NCBI GenBank assembly: GCA_002943765.1
Contig: PQWQ01000002.1
Location: 4,588,001 to 4,652,000 of the forward strand
Reading direction: 5' to 3'
Length of the DNA stretch: 64,000 nucleotides
Source: Psoroptes ovis
Taxonomy: Eukaryota > Arthropoda > Arachnida > Sarcoptiformes > Psoroptidae
Every line of letters starts with the position of its first letter. The first letter of the stretch is position 1. Below are positions 13,267-25,135 of this stretch, piece by piece. The position numbers and the translations under genes were made by a program. The notes beneath the pieces are model-generated. The model searched no databases, was not told the origin of the DNA, and saw only the letters and a program-made list of their open reading frames with translations.

Positions 13267-14747
13267 TCAAATATGATTAAATAATGATGATTTATGATTC
13301 AATAAAAATCGACGAAATTGTCTTGATGGACTGTTGGTGATTGTAGGACAATTACGAAATTCTCGATTACAATCTTTATCGGCAAAACCAATTTTCGCTG
13401 CATTTATATAGAATTTTATCGATTCTTTACTTTTTGCATTCAGCGAATTTACTGAATCGATGTGTTTTTCAAGGCTAGAAAAAAATAGATAAATAAATCA
13501 ATTAATAAGTTATCAATTAATTAATATGACTAAAAATGTAATTTTTAAATCAAACATACTTTAATAAATCTAATGCATTGGCTGAAAATGTTTTCAATAA
13601 TTTATTATGTGAAATTATTTTCTGGTGAATTTCGCATACAATACGTGATTGGCAGTCACTATCGGTCAATTCATAGCGACGCAAACCATTACGTATGATT
13701 GAATAAATATCTTTTAATGATGTGTATAATAAATCCATTCCTTTTATTGATTTTTCCATTTGATCAATTTTATTGTTGATCATCATAGAATCATCAATAT
13801 TGTTGTCGATCATATTATTAGATGCTGTTGTTGATGATGCCGATGATATTAAAGATGATGAATTTGTTGCATTGAAATGCTGATTTATTATTTTTGTTTC
13901 TAATTCATGCATTGGATCTATTGATTCGATATTCTCAATTTTATCTGGATAATTCAGATGCAGATTTTCATTATTTTGAATATCATTTAATTCAGGGGGC
14001 AATGGATCATCATGTGTATGTTCATGTGCATTCAATTTATTACTATAACGGCGATTCATTACTAAACGAACAGTTTTGGCAATATTTTTCATCACATTGA
14101 ATTGTCTACGTATTGGTTGTTGTAATATATTTGATGAATTGTTGATTGAATTGGCCGAATATAATGGATCAATTAATGATTGTATCGGTTTACCGTTCGT
14201 CAATCCTGATACCATTGTATTGAAAACATTGAACGCTGATGGTAAACCTGCCATTGCCATCGGTGCCATTATCAATGATGGTATTAATGGTAATGTGAAT
14301 AAAAACGCTGCTAATGCTAATGGACCAGAAAAAATTGTTGGAAACAAATGTTGACTCTATCGAATGCGATATGATTTAGCAACAAAAAAAATTATCAAAT
14401 TATCATCACAAACACAGAATATGAATGGAAAATACCTGTCGATGTACTTGAAGAGGTTGTGCTGCTGCTGCAGCAATAACAGGAATTTCATTTGGTATAA
14501 ATACTGGTTGTATATGTTGTCTTCTATTGATATTATTGATTATTTTATCATGATTTGTATTTCTTTTGTTAATTGTTTCTTGTTTAAAATGATGGCGATG
14601 TTGTTGTTGTTGATGTTGTTGCCGTTTATGATGACTATATTGATCAAGATGAATATGTGCACAATCAACCAACGATAAATACAAATGAATTAAAATTAAA
14701 TTGATGAAATTAATTAGAAAAAATAATATCAGTTTATTTAAATTCAT
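13267..14747 (-). CDS. cluster gene C: secreted DM4/12-type four-cysteine protein
   Basis: Three exons (14747-14436, 14356-13560, 13474-13267) give about 438 residues. Seen: signal peptide (MNLNKLILFFLINFINLILI), a His/Gln-rich spacer, and a hydrophobic Pro/Met/Ala-rich segment (FSGPLALAAFLFTLPLIPSL). A disordered Asn/Ser-rich stretch leads to a helix (LLYTSLKDIYSIIRNGLRRY) and the pair CQSRIVCE. The last exon carries a helix ending AAKIGFADKDC and then CNREFRNCP. The CxxRxxCE ... Y..AA..G...DC....CP pattern is that of the DM4/12 family (PF07841), described mainly from insects as having four conserved cysteines. The last exon is 208 nt in phase 2, as in B, so the pair are probably tandem paralogues. 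Confidence 0.78.
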
Positions 14748-17323
14748 TTTGATTTATATTTGAGAATCAAATCGATCAATCGAATCATGAATTTGATGGT
14801 GGAAAAAAATTCACATTGCAACGCATAAACAATTGACAATCTGATATGTGGAAATTTCAATATGAAAAATGAATAAAAATATGTCGACAATTCTTTGCGA
14901 CGACAATTGTTATTGTTGAAAATAACAGAATCAATGAAATTATATCAATTCATTTGTCCGATCATTCATTCTTTCATACAGTGAATACAAAATTGAAAAT
15001 GAAGATTAGTTTTATCATTTTTTTAAGGATTCGATTTGGCTTATTTTTCCAATCATTTCTGTTTTTATTTTTTACTTTTTTTTCTTTTTGGTTGGATACT
15101 TTTCATTTCATTTTAAGAGACCATCACACAATCACCAGTATCATCATAATCATCGTTGAACATTGAACATCAACAGCCGAAAAAAAAAATCGGGTAACAT
15201 TTGACCATAGTATTGAACAACTTGATTACTGTTATTATTATTATTATTATTACTGTAACCCTCATAGCACTCATGCATAGATGATTGATCGATGTTCATT
15301 TTCAATATTATTATTATTGATTCAATTGAAAGAGAAAAAAATTTATATTTAAATTATTATAATAAATTATAATAATAATAAATCCTTTGATTTTTTTTTT
15401 CTTCTATCGAAAAAAAGAGTAAAATGAAATTAATCACACTAATCTAACATAATTCAATATCAAATTGAAGATATAATTTTTCTTTATTCTTCATTTTTTT
15501 TTCTATGAAAAGAGAATGTCGATGACAATCATTGTTTGTTTACCTGTTTGCTTATGCGAACAGTTAGCCAACGATCAACAGGTTGTGTCGGTAGCTTGTT
15601 TATTGTAACCCATTATCCATGTAAGGTTTTTTGTTATTTGGCCCAAAAAAAAAAAAAAAAAAATTTCGATCAAATCTTAAAAATAGAGATTCGAATAAAA
15701 TCTTAATAAAAAAGCCAAAAAGGTTAAAAGAGATTGGTTAAAAGATTGAATTAAGATTTGAAAATCGACTGTGTGTGTGTGTGTGTGTGTATTGAATGGC
15801 ATTTATTGTCAATTGTTTTTGATATCCCGAAAGAAAAATAAGAAATTGGAAATTTCAAAATTTTGTTTTCATTAATTTTCGTTTGTTCTGCCTAAAATTT
15901 TCCAAGAAAATTATCTAAAAATACTAAACAAGGATTTCTTTTCTTTCACCGAAAATTTCAATTGAAAATCGTGAAAAGTCGAATGAAACCGGATTATATT
16001 TCAGAAAAGAAAATTTTTTTTTCGAAAATATTCGTCAAATTGGTCATCGATTGTTTAGGTGGTTGTCAAATAAATAAATAAATATAAATCATTTAAGGTT
16101 GTGTTCAATAATTTTTTCATTTTATTTGTTTGTTTGTCAATGAAATTTTTGAAATGAATCGACATTTATAATGCAAACGATATAAACAAATAAAGAAAAA
16201 AAGGCCAATTTTTTCCTTGTGTGTGTTTGTCGTGTGAATCGGTGACAAAACCAGATTTGCACTGTGACAACGCAACACCATTAAATAACGAAGCTCAACC
16301 AAAATTGAATTGAATCTATGACAAATTTGGAATTTTTCAATTTTTTTTCTTTTCATTGATTGAAATTTTCATTGGTCCACTTGAATGATTTTTTTTTCTT
16401 TGGACAAATTCCTTCAATTCAACTTTTGGGAATAAAAAATTTGAAATTTCAATCAGAAATATTTCGATTTTGCTTTTCTCCGGGTTGAAATCTTGGAACC
16501 AAATATCTGCATTATTTATTCATGTATTCAGGTTTAGATTAAATAGTATCGTTAAATGTTGAACAAACAAGAGAATTTGACTTTAAAAATCATTATTTAT
16601 TTATAATTATAATCATAATGATGATAAATAAATAATAATCATCAAATCATCATCATTATTCAATGACCTCAATGAATTTATTTATTTAATTTTTTTTCTT
16701 CATTTTATTGATTAAACTTAGTATTGATTATTAGTTTTAGGTTTTTTTCTTTTTGATTTCTTCTCGTTAATTGATGATTGAATTGATTGATATTTGAGAA
16801 AAAATAAAAATGAACATACATATTTGATTGGTGTGCACTGAAAGCCAAAACACTCTTTTCAATGTGATTTTTTTTTTGTTTTTGTTTTTGTTTCGGGTTA
16901 TTGAAATGAAAATAAAGAAAAAAAATATAAATTTTCACATTCTCTTTGATGATTATTATTATTAAACTAAATAAATAAATAAAAATATTATATTTCTCTA
17001 TTCAAAATGTATTAAAAATAATAATATTCAATGATCATTACGTTTGAAAATCGTTACCCGGTCTAAAGAACTTATAAGTTGAATGAACTTGGTTTTTTTC
17101 AATTTTGAAAAATTATTTTAATTTAGATCACAAATCATTTTCTGAAAAAAAAAAATTTATTTTCACTTTTATAGATAATAAAATTCAAAAAATTTGAAAG
17201 TAGAAGTTTACTTTTTCAAATATAAATATATGTCCGAGCAAATGAAATACTTTTTCTTATGAAAGATGCAAAAAAATTTTTAATTACAATTAAATTATAG
17301 ATTCCCTGGACAGTCCAATGAAT
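14748..17323. other. 2.6-kb intergenic region inside the cluster
   Basis: AT-rich, with a (GT)10 run, A-runs near 15643 and repeated ATTATT blocks. I looked for signal-peptide exons on both strands and found none convincing. It may include the promoter of C and the 3' UTR of D. Confidence 0.4.
15771..15790. repeat. (GT)10 microsatellite
   Basis: Perfect dinucleotide run read directly; probably polymorphic. Confidence 0.9.
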
Positions 17324-19278
17324 TCAGATACTTGACAATACACTATTCCAACGATTAGCTCTTTCAAGATCGTGGTCATTATTTATTAGTTTTGATGATA
17401 ATTTTTGATGATTTAATTTTGCAAAATAATCATCGAATCGTTGTTGATTTAGCATTGAAAATAATTGTTGTTGTTGTTGTTGCTGCTGCTGCTGTTGTTG
17501 TTGTTGTGAATTATCATTGTCCATTTCTTTGATTAACAATTGATTGCCATAATTTGGCACTTCAGTATCGATATATGTTAAATGTGATAATTTAAAATCA
17601 TTCATGTTTGCTTTTTTCTTGAATATTTTGCTAAATTTTGTATCATTTGTATTTTCATCTTCATTTTGCTGATGTTGATTATTAGCTGCTGTTGCCAATT
17701 TTGAATGAATTTTAAATTTATTCGAAATTTTTTTCAGTAGATTATCTGAATTAGTATTTAGATTACCGATGCTTTTATCATATTCATTTTTCTGATCATC
17801 ATCATTATCATGATTATCATTACCAGTATTGATTGATTGATGATGATGATGATGATGTTCACTACCAACATCTGGCATTATTTTCGATACAACTTGATTA
17901 ATGTGATTGAAATCATTAAAAATGTTATTTTTATCTGTTTTACCGTTCAATAATGATGATAAAATCGTTAATCTTAGATCAGAAATATTTTGATGATCAT
18001 CAAAGTTAATTTGTTTGTTTTTATTTTGAACATGATTGTCATGGTTGTCGTTGGCATTAATGCCTAAATGATCGATATTCAAGTTATTTTTGATGAAATC
18101 AATGAAATTTTTTGCGTTATGACCGTCGTTGCTGATGGAAGATGTTGTAGGATTATTGTTATTGTTGATGTTTTGATTTTCCATTGCAAAATTTTTGACA
18201 TTATTTTGTTGTTGATGAATATTTTTGCTATCATCTAATTTTGATCGTTGTCTATTATTGGCCATCGATGATGAAGATGAAATTTTTTTCTTCTTCTTTT
18301 TTGTGCTCTGTTCCACATTACTTTCATTGCTGTTGATTTTTGGCTTATTTGATTCATTCAAATTGTTATTATTTATATTATTATTCGATTGACCACCATT
18401 TTTCAACATGGCCTGAAGGGTCATCAATTTCTGTGCATTGTCCAGTAATTTTTGTAAATCTATATTTGTCTGTGATGATGTAGGCATCGTATTTAGTTGT
18501 TGCTGCTGCTGTTGTTGTTGTTGTTGCTGTAATTGATGAATACGATTATTGCGGAGCAATAAATTGTTGAGTGACGAAAAAATAGAACCTTCAGGATTAT
18601 TGCTATTATTATTTCGTATAGAACCCGTAAATGCTGGCATAAGTATTTTACGAAATAATTCTGATAATACTAAACTGATCATCATATCGAATTGATAACG
18701 CATCAAACGTGGCGCTACCAATGAAAGTAAAAGCTGATTAAATGAAAATAATAATCGACGATTAGATTTGACCGGTATTTTTTGTTGTAATCGATTAATA
18801 TAAGTAGAGATTTTTTTTCTATTATTATTCTTTTTCTCAACATTATTTTGTATTGGTTGCTGTTGTTGTTGCTTAGGTTGAACTATCGTTTCATTTAAAA
18901 CAGGATGATAAGAATGATGGACATATGAACTATTTGCATAAATATGATGATGATAATAATGTTGTAGATGATTGAAAAAATTGTTTGGATGATGAAAATA
19001 ATAATAATAATAATAATCACTATTTGTATCTATAGGCATTTTAATGGCATCATTATAATTTATGAGGATTATTGATAAAATAATAATTGACACAATAAAA
19101 ATATTGCCTGGACCAATAGAAGGAAATAAATGAAAAATTAAAATCAAAGATTAAGTGAAAAAAAATTAAAAATAAAAATTTATGATGATTTTAAAAATAA
19201 AAATAAAAATTATTCAACAATAATCAATCGTTGTTTTTTTGCATCAATCATATAAACACCAAACTTACTAAATTTCAT
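17324..19278 (-). CDS. cluster gene D: secreted, very low-complexity Asn/Gln/His-rich protein
   Basis: Not recognised. The large exon (19107-17324) has no ATG ahead of its hydrophobic N-terminus. A 10-nt exon at 19278-19269 (ATG plus seven bases, then GTAAGT) joins it in frame and yields MKFSNIFIVSIIILSIILIN, a clear signal peptide; total about 597 residues. Seen: Tyr, Gln, Asn and His runs, Lys-rich blocks, and one ordered-looking middle segment (LLFSFNQLLLSLVAPRL to LSELFRKILMPAF) that is hydrophobic and may contact membrane. Lys-Lys-Lys blocks could be cleavage sites. No cysteine module. The composition resembles prion-like or silk/adhesive low-complexity proteins, but I infer no function from that. 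It is the longest member of the cluster. Confidence 0.68.
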
Positions 19279-20751
19279 ATTGAAACCACAATATTTTTAG
19301 ACAATATCATTTTGAAGATTTTTTTTTCAAATTTCAATTTTCAACAAACGACACATTTATTCATTAAAATTAAAAACGTCCATGTCAACAACAATCAACA
19401 AACAGCGAATGAATGAAAATGATTGTGGAAAAAGCTGATTCAGATGTGAAATGATTTATAATAATAACAATAATAATAATAATTTTTCAAATTTATCAAT
19501 CAATCAACCTGTTTAATTTTTAGATTTTCATTTTCACTTTTTCATAGATGAAACATGGAATTGTGTCTAATAATAATTATTTCTTTATGAAAATTTGAAA
19601 AAAAGAGAGTTTGAAAAATGTAATCATCATCAACAAATTCATGTTTTGTCATCACAATGAACATGAATCAACAGGTTGTATTGTTTAATGTTCGGGTACA
19701 CATACAAACACACATTTTCTAATCAAACAAAATCTTTTGTTTTAATTGAATTTTAATGAATTTTTTCTGATTATTTTCGATGATCTTCAATCATCGAATC
19801 AAATCTAAATTATTATTATCATTATATTTCTACATAATCATAACTTTGATTTCATTTTTCCATTATTCGTTTACCTATTTATTATAACACTTTCATTTAT
19901 TGTAGCTTTTTTATTTGACTTTATTTTAAAAATAGAAAACAAACCAGCATCATTATTATTTATATATCATTTTGACTAGATAATTTGATTGTATTTGTTT
20001 TTAAATCCATATTCAATAGCCATTTATCGAAATCAATCAATCAAAATGAAATTTTTGGTTTCAATTTTGTTTATTTTCCCATCTCTATACGTGAAAAATT
20101 TAGTTTGAAAAATTTCAATTGAATTTCTTTGATAGTTTTGATTTGATTGAAATTATCATTAAAATTCATCTCATTGCTTTTATATTATTATCTTTATTTT
20201 GAATATTCATAAAAAAATATCCATACATAATAAATATGTCAGTCTTCAACATATGAAAACAATTGAAATATAAGAAAAAAATGATGATGAAGAAAAGATG
20301 GTATTAAGATAATAATTTTCTTTTCAATTTTTTTTTATCAATCTATTCTTCATCGTATTAAAATAATAGATATGAATAGATCAATTTGGTCATCGACCTA
20401 ACGATCAACTATCAATCGATTGATAGTCAAAGAAAAAAAAATTTTCATTGTAAATGGCCATAAAAAATCAGTTAATATCGTATTAAGGATGATCGTGTTT
20501 CTATTATTCGAATTCGTTAAAAGTCATGTTTTACATGTTTTCTAAACATAGATTATCATTTAAAATGAAAATAGAGAGGTGGACATTTAATAGTTTTATT
20601 GATAATGATATTGATAACAGATTTTGATGGTGATGATGATGGGTTTTTTTTGAATGTTGAATAATTAAATTTAATTTTATTATATTTTTACAATGTAATT
20701 TTCGGTCTATTGTTAATGGAATATATACATCATTGTCGAATTTTTTTTTCA
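19279..20751. other. intergenic region with a 20-bp perfect palindrome
   Basis: About 1.5 kb between D and the METTL2-type gene, AT-rich. It contains ACTATCAATCGATTGATAGT at 20408-20427, an exact inverted repeat with no spacer, in what is probably the 3' flank of the methyltransferase gene. No coding signal. Confidence 0.5.
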
Positions 20752-21636
20752 TTAATCATTTTTCTTTTGAAATATACCTTGTATCCATACACGATACATT
20801 TTCTTTTTATTGGCACGATTTATTTGTAAGCGTTTATCGACATGTAAATTGATTTTTTTCAATTCATTCGTCGAAGTGGTGAACAATTCATTGATTTCAT
20901 TATCATTGAAAAAATATGCACATGTACCATCGCCACGCATGTAAAAACGTTCTTTGATACAGCGTCCATTATTGAAGCGTATTTGTGCCATATCATATTC
21001 ACCATAATCACGAAACAATATCAAACCGTTCGGCTTTAAGAATGGAATAATATTTTTGATTATATTTTTATGATATTTAGGATCGATTGCAGATAATACA
21101 AATATCATTGTAACTATATCTAAACTTTCTAATTTTATTGGTAGCGATGATGATTGCCAATCATCATTAGTGATATCGAAAACAAATGCTTTACAACGAT
21201 TAGTATCATATAATGGATTTTCATGAATCAATTTAATTGCTTCGGCCGAGAAATCACAACAATATATGAACAATGTTTTATGTGTGTCGATTTCGATCAA
21301 TGGAAATACTGTATTACCGACACCACATCCTAATTCCAGAATGGTTTTCGATGTATCATTCGGCATTAATTCAGGAAATTCTGTCAATATCCAGTGACGA
21401 TCTTTGAAGAATTTATTCTCATGTTTTTGATAAAAATCGTTCCAATATTTTGATGCATTTGTCTCTAATTCATTAGCTCTATCTTCAGACAATTTTTCAC
21501 TGGAATTTCGGGAAATTTTTTCAATTACTTCATTTTTAAATTCTTCATCCCATTCAACATTGTCCCAAGCATTATGTGAATATACATCACTGTCCTTGTT
21601 CAAAAAACGATTACCAAATTTTGGTCTCTGATCCAT
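20752..21636 (-). CDS. METTL2: METTL2-type tRNA 3-methylcytidine methyltransferase
   Basis: One uninterrupted frame of 294 residues starting at ATG 21636. Family role: SAM-dependent methylation of C32 in the anticodon loop of tRNA-Thr and tRNA-Arg, with the DALRD3 cofactor for Arg. Seen: RPKFGNRFL at the N-terminus followed by AWDNVEWDEE, which separates METTL2 from METTL6; KYWNDFY..HENKFFKDRHW; SAM motif I ILELGCGVGNT (99-109); CDFSAEAI; IFVLSAIDP; and LFRDYGEYDMAQIRF, with the family end motif RVWIQG. It is shorter than human METTL2 (about 378), mostly in the linker before motif I. No introns, although its neighbours have several, which could mean retroposition or intron loss. It interrupts the secreted-protein cluster. 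Confidence 0.93.
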   Translation of the reverse strand: MDQRPKFGNRFLNKDSDVYSHNAWDNVEWDEEFKNEVIEKISRNSSEKLSEDRANELETNASKYWNDFYQKHENKFFKDRHWILTEFPELMPNDTSKTILELGCGVGNTVFPLIEIDTHKTLFIYCCDFSAEAIKLIHENPLYDTNRCKAFVFDITNDDWQSSSLPIKLESLDIVTMIFVLSAIDPKYHKNIIKNIIPFLKPNGLILFRDYGEYDMAQIRFNNGRCIKERFYMRGDGTCAYFFNDNEINELFTTSTNELKKINLHVDKRLQINRANKKKMYRVWIQGIFQKKND

Positions 21637-21862
21637 TTTTAAATGGCTAAAAAATTGAATCGAATCATTGAATAAACAGTTTTAAAATAAATTTTATTCG
21701 AAATTTCAAGTAAAAAAATGATATTTTAAAAATTTGAAAAGAAACATATGAAAAATACACGTGATTAAAGCTTTTATTTATTTATTTTGATCATTTTAAA
21801 ATTATTACGAATCTGATTCAATAGATGGTGTATAAGACATTTAACATTTAGATTTTTATATT

Positions 21863-22457
21863 TCAATCACTTTTCTCTCCAAATTTTTCAATTGCATCCG
21901 TCAATTTATTCATAATTGATGCTACATCGATTTTACTGCCGATTTCGTAACTGAAAAATTGATAAAAAATTAAAGTTTCATAATAATATTTTACAAAATT
22001 CAAACCTACATATCATCAATTAAATTTTGTGCCGTGCTACGCTTTCTTCGTTTACCAGCTGTCAAATTGATTGTACCTTGTGTCATCATTGTTGTCATTA
22101 ATGTTCCAAGCAGCGGTATCAACAATGTTCCGAATCCAATTACAATGATCAATGGTACGATCCAACTATAATCAGATTTGGTGGATATATCTCCATAATA
22201 TCTGTTTATTTTTTAGACAAATGTCAATTTTTATTTTTATTTTTATAAATATAATAATTAACATACCCATCAACAAAATGATAATTATCATAACCACGTG
22301 ATTTAGCTTGTTGTGGCATATGTAACATATGCGTTTTTAATTTTGACAATAGTTTATCAGTCATTTGTGCAAATGTTGCTGTTGAATTGATGTTATTCGT
22401 ATTGATCATGGTTATCATCATTGATAAGATGATAGGAAAAATTATTATCAAAGTCAT
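21863..22457 (-). CDS. cluster gene E: secreted protein with furin-like site and C-terminal helix
   Basis: Not recognised. Three exons (22457-22267, 22201-22010, 21950-21863), both introns phase 2, give about 156 residues. Seen: signal peptide (MTLIIIFPIILSMMITM), a Met/His-rich spacer, and a hydrophobic Gly/Leu/Pro segment (WIVPLIIVIGFGTLLIPLLG). The polybasic site GKRRKRS follows, then a 37-residue amphipathic tail (IYEIGSKIDVASIMNKLTD and onward). The basic site sits just after the hydrophobic segment, as in G and I. Likely a secretory-pathway protein cleaved to release the tail. No cysteines. Confidence 0.75.
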
Positions 22458-23058
22458 TTTTAAAAAATTATTCAAAAGTTAAAAGATGTTTGTTCAAAAT
22501 AATTCACGATCGAAATGATTGAAATTGATAAGATCGCTTGTACTTTTTAAATGTAAAATGTGTTAAAAAATAAGTGAAATTGTTTTTTCCTTTTTTATTA
22601 TTATGAAATATGGCTTGAAGAATATTCAAATATGAAAAAAACAAAAATTCATTTACTGGAATGAAGAGAAAAACTTTCTTTTTTTCGCAGTAAAAAAGAA
22701 GAACGAAAATCATTGGCATATAATTCGTGCACCAATTATTATTGGTGCTGTGAATTTTCATTGTTTATTCATATTATCATCACTGAACCATTTGATTTAT
22801 GATTTTCAATGCAAATGAAATACATAAAAATCAATGAATATGAACAGGATGTCTTTCAGGTTTTGGTTTTGTGGTTATTTTTTTCTTCATTTGATTCTTC
22901 AAAACGGATTTCATCAAATTTCAGAAGATAAATTGAGAAAATGGCAAGATTTTGGATCAAAACGGATTTTATTTTAATTTAAAAATTTTTTATTTTTAAA
23001 AAATTTAAAAATTACAAAGAATTCAATGTTTCATTCATTTTGTTTTTGTAAGATAAAA
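22458..23058. other. intergenic region between cluster genes F and E
   Basis: 600 bp of AT-rich DNA containing the promoter of E. A minus-strand open frame near 22504-22761 is aromatic-rich and lacks a plausible start or homology, so it is not called. Confidence 0.4.
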
Positions 23059-23370
23059 TTAATTTTTTCTATTAAAATTTGGTCGTTTTTGTATGAATTT
23101 ATTCGATGATACCATATAAGTCATGAATGTACTGAATTGTGGTATGACAAAACTACCCATCATTACCAATAAACTAACGGCTAATATTTCGTATAAATTT
23201 GCATCCGTGAATTCACTTTGCATAGGTAATATGATATTTGTTTGATCAATTTTTGTTTTAAGCATCCGTAACGATGATGATCGCTGATTCGGTATAGATG
23301 ATCGATACGCATTCGATTCAAACAAAATCGATGAAATAATCAGATAAATTATTGCCATTTTTCTAATCAT
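23059..23370 (-). CDS. cluster gene F: small secreted hydrophobic protein
   Basis: Not recognised. One exon of 103 codons starting at ATG 23370, chosen because it is followed at once by a signal sequence (MIRKMAIIYLIISSILFESN). The same frame is open further upstream, so a longer start at an earlier Met (MEPNWKIW) is possible. After a Ser/Arg-rich spacer (YRSSIPNQRSSSLRM) there is a hydrophobic stretch NLYEILAVSLLVMMGSFVIP, then a basic tail ending FNRKN. Size and plan match the other small cluster genes. An unseen extra exon cannot be excluded. Confidence 0.6.
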   Translation of the reverse strand: MIRKMAIIYLIISSILFESNAYRSSIPNQRSSSLRMLKTKIDQTNIILPMQSEFTDANLYEILAVSLLVMMGSFVIPQFSTFMTYMVSSNKFIQKRPNFNRKN

Positions 23371-23994
23371 TTTTTTATCCGTGATTCGCCAAATTTTCCA
23401 ATTAGGTTCCATTTCCAAATGAATATAATTTAAATGGAATTTTTCTGGTTGAAATTCATTTAAATACTCCAATTTTTTGAATTGTCTCAAGGAATATTAA
23501 TTACTTTTATTATTGAAAAAATATTCCATTAATTAATTTCACACCTTTTCGGTTCTTCAATTAAAAATGAAGTAAGAAAATTCTCTTTTGAAAAAAAAAT
23601 TTCAAAATAATTCAACTGCAAAAAAATGTTTCAATCTAAATTCAAACAAACAAATGAATGAATTTTATTTTAACAATAACAAATTCAACCTTAATTTGAT
23701 TTTAAAGAATTTTCCGGTCATGATCATCGAGTTTTCACTGAAAAGAACTCAACAAAAAAGACTATTGATGACCTAACTTTGAACAATGAAAAATGTAACA
23801 AATTGCTACCATAAATCGAATGATAATTGAAAAAATTATGAATGATTTTGATTTGATGAAATCATAATTTTCATTCAAAATCAAAAATCATCATTTGAAA
23901 TTTGCTCATCATCGTGTTGATTTCGAAAACAAGAATTGAAAATTAATTTGAAATTAATCAAATTAAAAATCTAATCGCTCAATTTGCTGTCAAA
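23371..23994. other. divergent promoter region between F and G
   Basis: About 620 bp between divergently transcribed F (minus) and G (plus). AT-rich; no named motif. It should carry both promoters. Confidence 0.4.
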
Positions 23995-24907
23995 ATGAAT
24001 TTTTTAATTGAAATTTGTATGTTAATTCTTTTCTTTCAATCACCGAATAATGTATTGTCAATCAAACATTATTCACCGAATCATCATCAAATAGATCATG
24101 GACATCCTGTGAATAATCGTCGTATTGATTATCATGGTACCACTAATAATAATCCACCATTATCCAGCATACCGAATAACGGTAATAATGAAAAACTTCA
24201 AACAGCAAATTCAAATTTATTTTATATTGAAGAAGCTGGTGATACTCATTCAATGATAACACCAATGATTGATTATGGTAATCATCAACGAACCAATGTA
24301 TTAACCGATAATTTTCCAGCAACATTTAATACATATCACACTGATCATCATTATGATAAATTGTTACCGGAAAAGAAACGATCGAAATTTTTTTCCGAAG
24401 AAATTAGCTTCGTTATTGCTATTGTTACATTGGCAGTATTTCTTTGTTTTTTATCGTAAGTTATTATTTTTTTTCCTTTGTCATGACAGGAATGAAAATA
24501 AATTTTTTTCAAAATGGAAATTTTATTTTTGAAAATTCAATTTTAATTTCATAATGATATCCTTAATACTTTATTTTCGGATGCTTTTTTTCTATTTTAT
24601 TAACATTGTTTTTTGTTTCATTGTTTTTCCTTGACCATTTTTTAGATCGGTATTCATACCATTAGCATTTTTATTCTTTTTTAATGGCGGCATTTTACCA
24701 TTCAATGGTCTTAATGGATTGTTTCCATTCACAAATACATTGACTGCTGGTGTTACCAATCCTGTCGGCGGTGTAGGCTTACAATCGATGATGTTCGGGC
24801 GTAAACGAAGAAAACGTTCAACGAAATATCAATTAAATGATGATGATGATGAGCATCTTCATTATTATCTTAGACGATTTTTAGATGCAATGAAAAAATT
24901 TGCATGA
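23995..24907 (+). CDS. cluster gene G: secreted protein with furin-like site and C-terminal helix
   Basis: Not recognised. Two exons (23995-24455, 24646-24907), phase-2 intron, give about 240 residues. Seen: signal peptide (MNFLIEICMLILFFQSPNNV), a His/Asn/Pro-rich spacer, and a first hydrophobic segment (ISFVIAIVTLAVFLCFLS). A Gly/Asn-rich hydrophobic stretch (GGILPFNGLNGLFPF) follows, then TAGVTNPVGGVGLQSMMFG and the polybasic site GRKRRKRS. A 30-residue tail with an Asp run ends in a basic amphipathic helix (YYLRRFLDAMKKFA). The RKRRKRST sequence is nearly the same as the KRRKRST of gene E, strong evidence that they are paralogues despite diverged spacers. Likely proteolytically processed in the secretory pathway. 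Confidence 0.78.
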
Positions 24908-25135
24908 TTTTTATTTTTGCTTAAAACAAAAAAAAAACAATTTTGTGAAACATTTGTGAATTTTTTTTTAAATTTTTATTTGAAAATCATCAATAAAAAA
25001 ATGCATGAAAATAATAATAATAATAATTTTATTAACATATCACGTAAATTCTAACATTTATCAAAAATATATTGAAAAAAAACCATAAAGCCAAATGTCT
25101 CCATAGAGTTATTTAATTATTTATTGATAATTAAT

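Noticed and set aside
22504..22761. 85-codon minus-strand frame between cluster genes E and F
   Set aside because: Phe/Lys-rich translation of AT runs, no proper start or signal peptide and no family motif.
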